Positions 62,965 through 64,000 of a DNA stretch of 64,000 nucleotides are shown piece by piece. The DNA is from Galbibacter marinus. GTDB taxonomy: Bacteria; Bacteroidota; Bacteroidia; Flavobacteriales; Flavobacteriaceae. The notes beneath the pieces were generated by a model, which saw only the letters and a list, made by a program, of their open reading frames with translations, was not told where the DNA came from and ran no database searches. A program made the position numbers and the translations under genes. Position 1 is the first letter of the stretch. Every line of letters starts with the position of its first letter. The stretch is from NCBI RefSeq assembly GCF_000300875.1, contig NZ_AMSG01000001.1, positions 334,437 to 398,436 on the forward strand, in the 5' to 3' direction.

Positions 62965-63939
62965 ATGTTATCTATTTCGGACTACCGAGACTTATTTTTA
63001 AGCCATTTACAACAAGAGATTATTGTTCGAGATCCAAAGAATTTATATCAGCCAATGGATTATATCTTAAACCTCGGCGGTAAGAGATTAAGACCAGTAC
63101 TTACCTTAATGACGGCTGACTTCTTTTCAGGGAATCATCAAGATGCATTAAAGGCGGCTACGGCTATTGAAATCTTCCACAATTTCTCTTTGGTTCATGA
63201 TGATATAATGGATGATGCCCCGCTACGAAGAGGGAAACAGACAGTGCATGAAAAATGGGATCTAAACACCGGGATACTTTCTGGTGATGCCATGCTGATT
63301 GTTGCTTATCAGTTCTTTGAAAATTATCCCGCAGAAACCTTTCAAGAATTGGCTAAATTATTTAGTAAAACTGCCATTGAAGTATGTGAGGGTCAACAGT
63401 ACGACATTGATTTTGAAACCAGAGATGATGTACAGATCGATGAGTATCTCAAAATGATTACCTATAAAACAGCGGTCCTTGTAGGAGCTGCTATGAAAAT
63501 GGGAGCAATTGTGGCAGATGCATCAAAACAAGAGGCCAATGCAATCTATGACTTTGGACTTAATTTAGGGATTGCGTTTCAATTGATGGATGATTATTTA
63601 GATGCCTTTGGAGATCCAAATACCTTTGGTAAGCAAGTAGGAGGAGACATTATTGAAAATAAAAAGACATTTTTATATCTTAAAACTCTCGAGAATCTAT
63701 CTGAAGACCAATCGATGCAACTACGTCATTTATTTTCCATTACACCTGAGGATACTTCGGATAAAATTAAGGTGGTAAAGGATTTCATGATCTCAAGCGG
63801 AGCGGCCGATCAGACGCAAAAAGAAATTGAATTCTACACTCAAAAAGCCCTCGAAATTTTGGATGGATTAAGTGTTGAACACACTAACAAGAACATCTTA
63901 AGGGATTTCGCCATTTCCTTAATGAATCGAGAAATTTAA
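62965..63939 (+). CDS. Polyprenyl diphosphate synthase
   Basis: A 324-residue trans-isoprenyl diphosphate synthase. The two Asp-rich motifs are visible: SLVHDDIMDDAPLRRGK (first) and FQLMDDYLDAFGD (second), with LGGKRLRPVLTLM before them and the FGKQVGGDIIENKKT lysine motif after. The product is probably the octaprenyl-range side chain of menaquinone, but chain length cannot be read from sequence. Divergent from the tetR operon. Confidence 0.93.
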   Translation: MLSISDYRDLFLSHLQQEIIVRDPKNLYQPMDYILNLGGKRLRPVLTLMTADFFSGNHQDALKAATAIEIFHNFSLVHDDIMDDAPLRRGKQTVHEKWDLNTGILSGDAMLIVAYQFFENYPAETFQELAKLFSKTAIEVCEGQQYDIDFETRDDVQIDEYLKMITYKTAVLVGAAMKMGAIVADASKQEANAIYDFGLNLGIAFQLMDDYLDAFGDPNTFGKQVGGDIIENKKTFLYLKTLENLSEDQSMQLRHLFSITPEDTSDKIKVVKDFMISSGAADQTQKEIEFYTQKALEILDGLSVEHTNKNILRDFAISLMNREI

Positions 63940-64000
63940 CTCCTGTACTACTCCATTTAGTTAAGCATCAGTGAACTTACCCATCTACGCTAATGCGATA

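Overview
The window reads as chromosomal DNA of a member of the Bacteroidota, most likely a (probably marine) Flavobacteriaceae. The grounds are SusC/SusD outer-membrane pairs, -33/-7 promoters of the TTTG-N19-TAnnTTTG type, many lipoproteins with Bacteroidota-style lipoboxes, an OmpA protein with thrombospondin-3 repeats, AddAB-type repair genes of the Bacteroidetes kind, and an AT-rich genome with short intergenic gaps. Genus and habitat are inference.

Layout. (1) 1-7051: housekeeping and redox repair: the tail of a uracil-DNA glycosylase-like protein, OsmC, RecJ, MsrB-MsrA, SelO, a DM13 protein, then LpxH and QueD on the minus strand. (2) 7052-24019: a pectin polysaccharide utilization locus (PUL) of eight genes on the plus strand: SusC, SusD, a DUF5123-like surface protein, a fused PL1 pectate lyase-CE8 pectin methylesterase, GH28, GH43, GH3 with an inserted PA14 domain, and a fused CE12-type acetylesterase plus alpha/beta-hydrolase esterase. 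A consensus promoter sits at 7244-7274 with a LacI-type operator directly after its -7 box and a second operator 164 bp upstream. No LacI regulator gene lies in the window. (3) 24151-27956: a 2OG-Fe(II) oxygenase, an enoyl-CoA hydratase, a MATE transporter, a UspA protein and tRNA-Ala(GGC).

(4) 27960-33390: an AT-rich accessory stretch directly after the tRNA. It holds an XRE regulator, three unrecognised genes, a replication-initiator-like gene cut by one in-frame amber codon, its small HTH partner, a truncated IS3-family element and one orphan ORF. No integrase was found. (5) 33396-45743: core genes: SDR, alpha/beta hydrolase, an AddB-like nuclease and an AddA-like helicase-nuclease separated by ompA and kbl, superoxide dismutase, and a luciferase-like monooxygenase.

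(6) 45861-55947: a cluster that looks like a 3-keto-glycoside pathway: two DUF1080 lipoproteins, two TIM-barrel isomerase-like proteins (one apparently exported), two Gfo/Idh/MocA oxidoreductases, an MFS sugar/nucleoside-type transporter, and a divergent GMC oxidoreductase with a Tat-signal gluconate-2-dehydrogenase subunit-3-like partner. Oxidation, cleavage, uptake and reduction steps can all be assigned candidates, but the order is inferred. (7) 56209-62838: a TetR-controlled RND efflux operon (TetR, TolC, adaptor, permease) with a 9-bp inverted repeat in front of tetR. (8) 62965-63939: a polyprenyl diphosphate synthase.

The most interesting parts are the pectin PUL with two fused multi-enzyme proteins and its operator pair, the 3-keto-glycoside cluster, and the small accessory island with unrecognised genes and an amber-split initiator gene.
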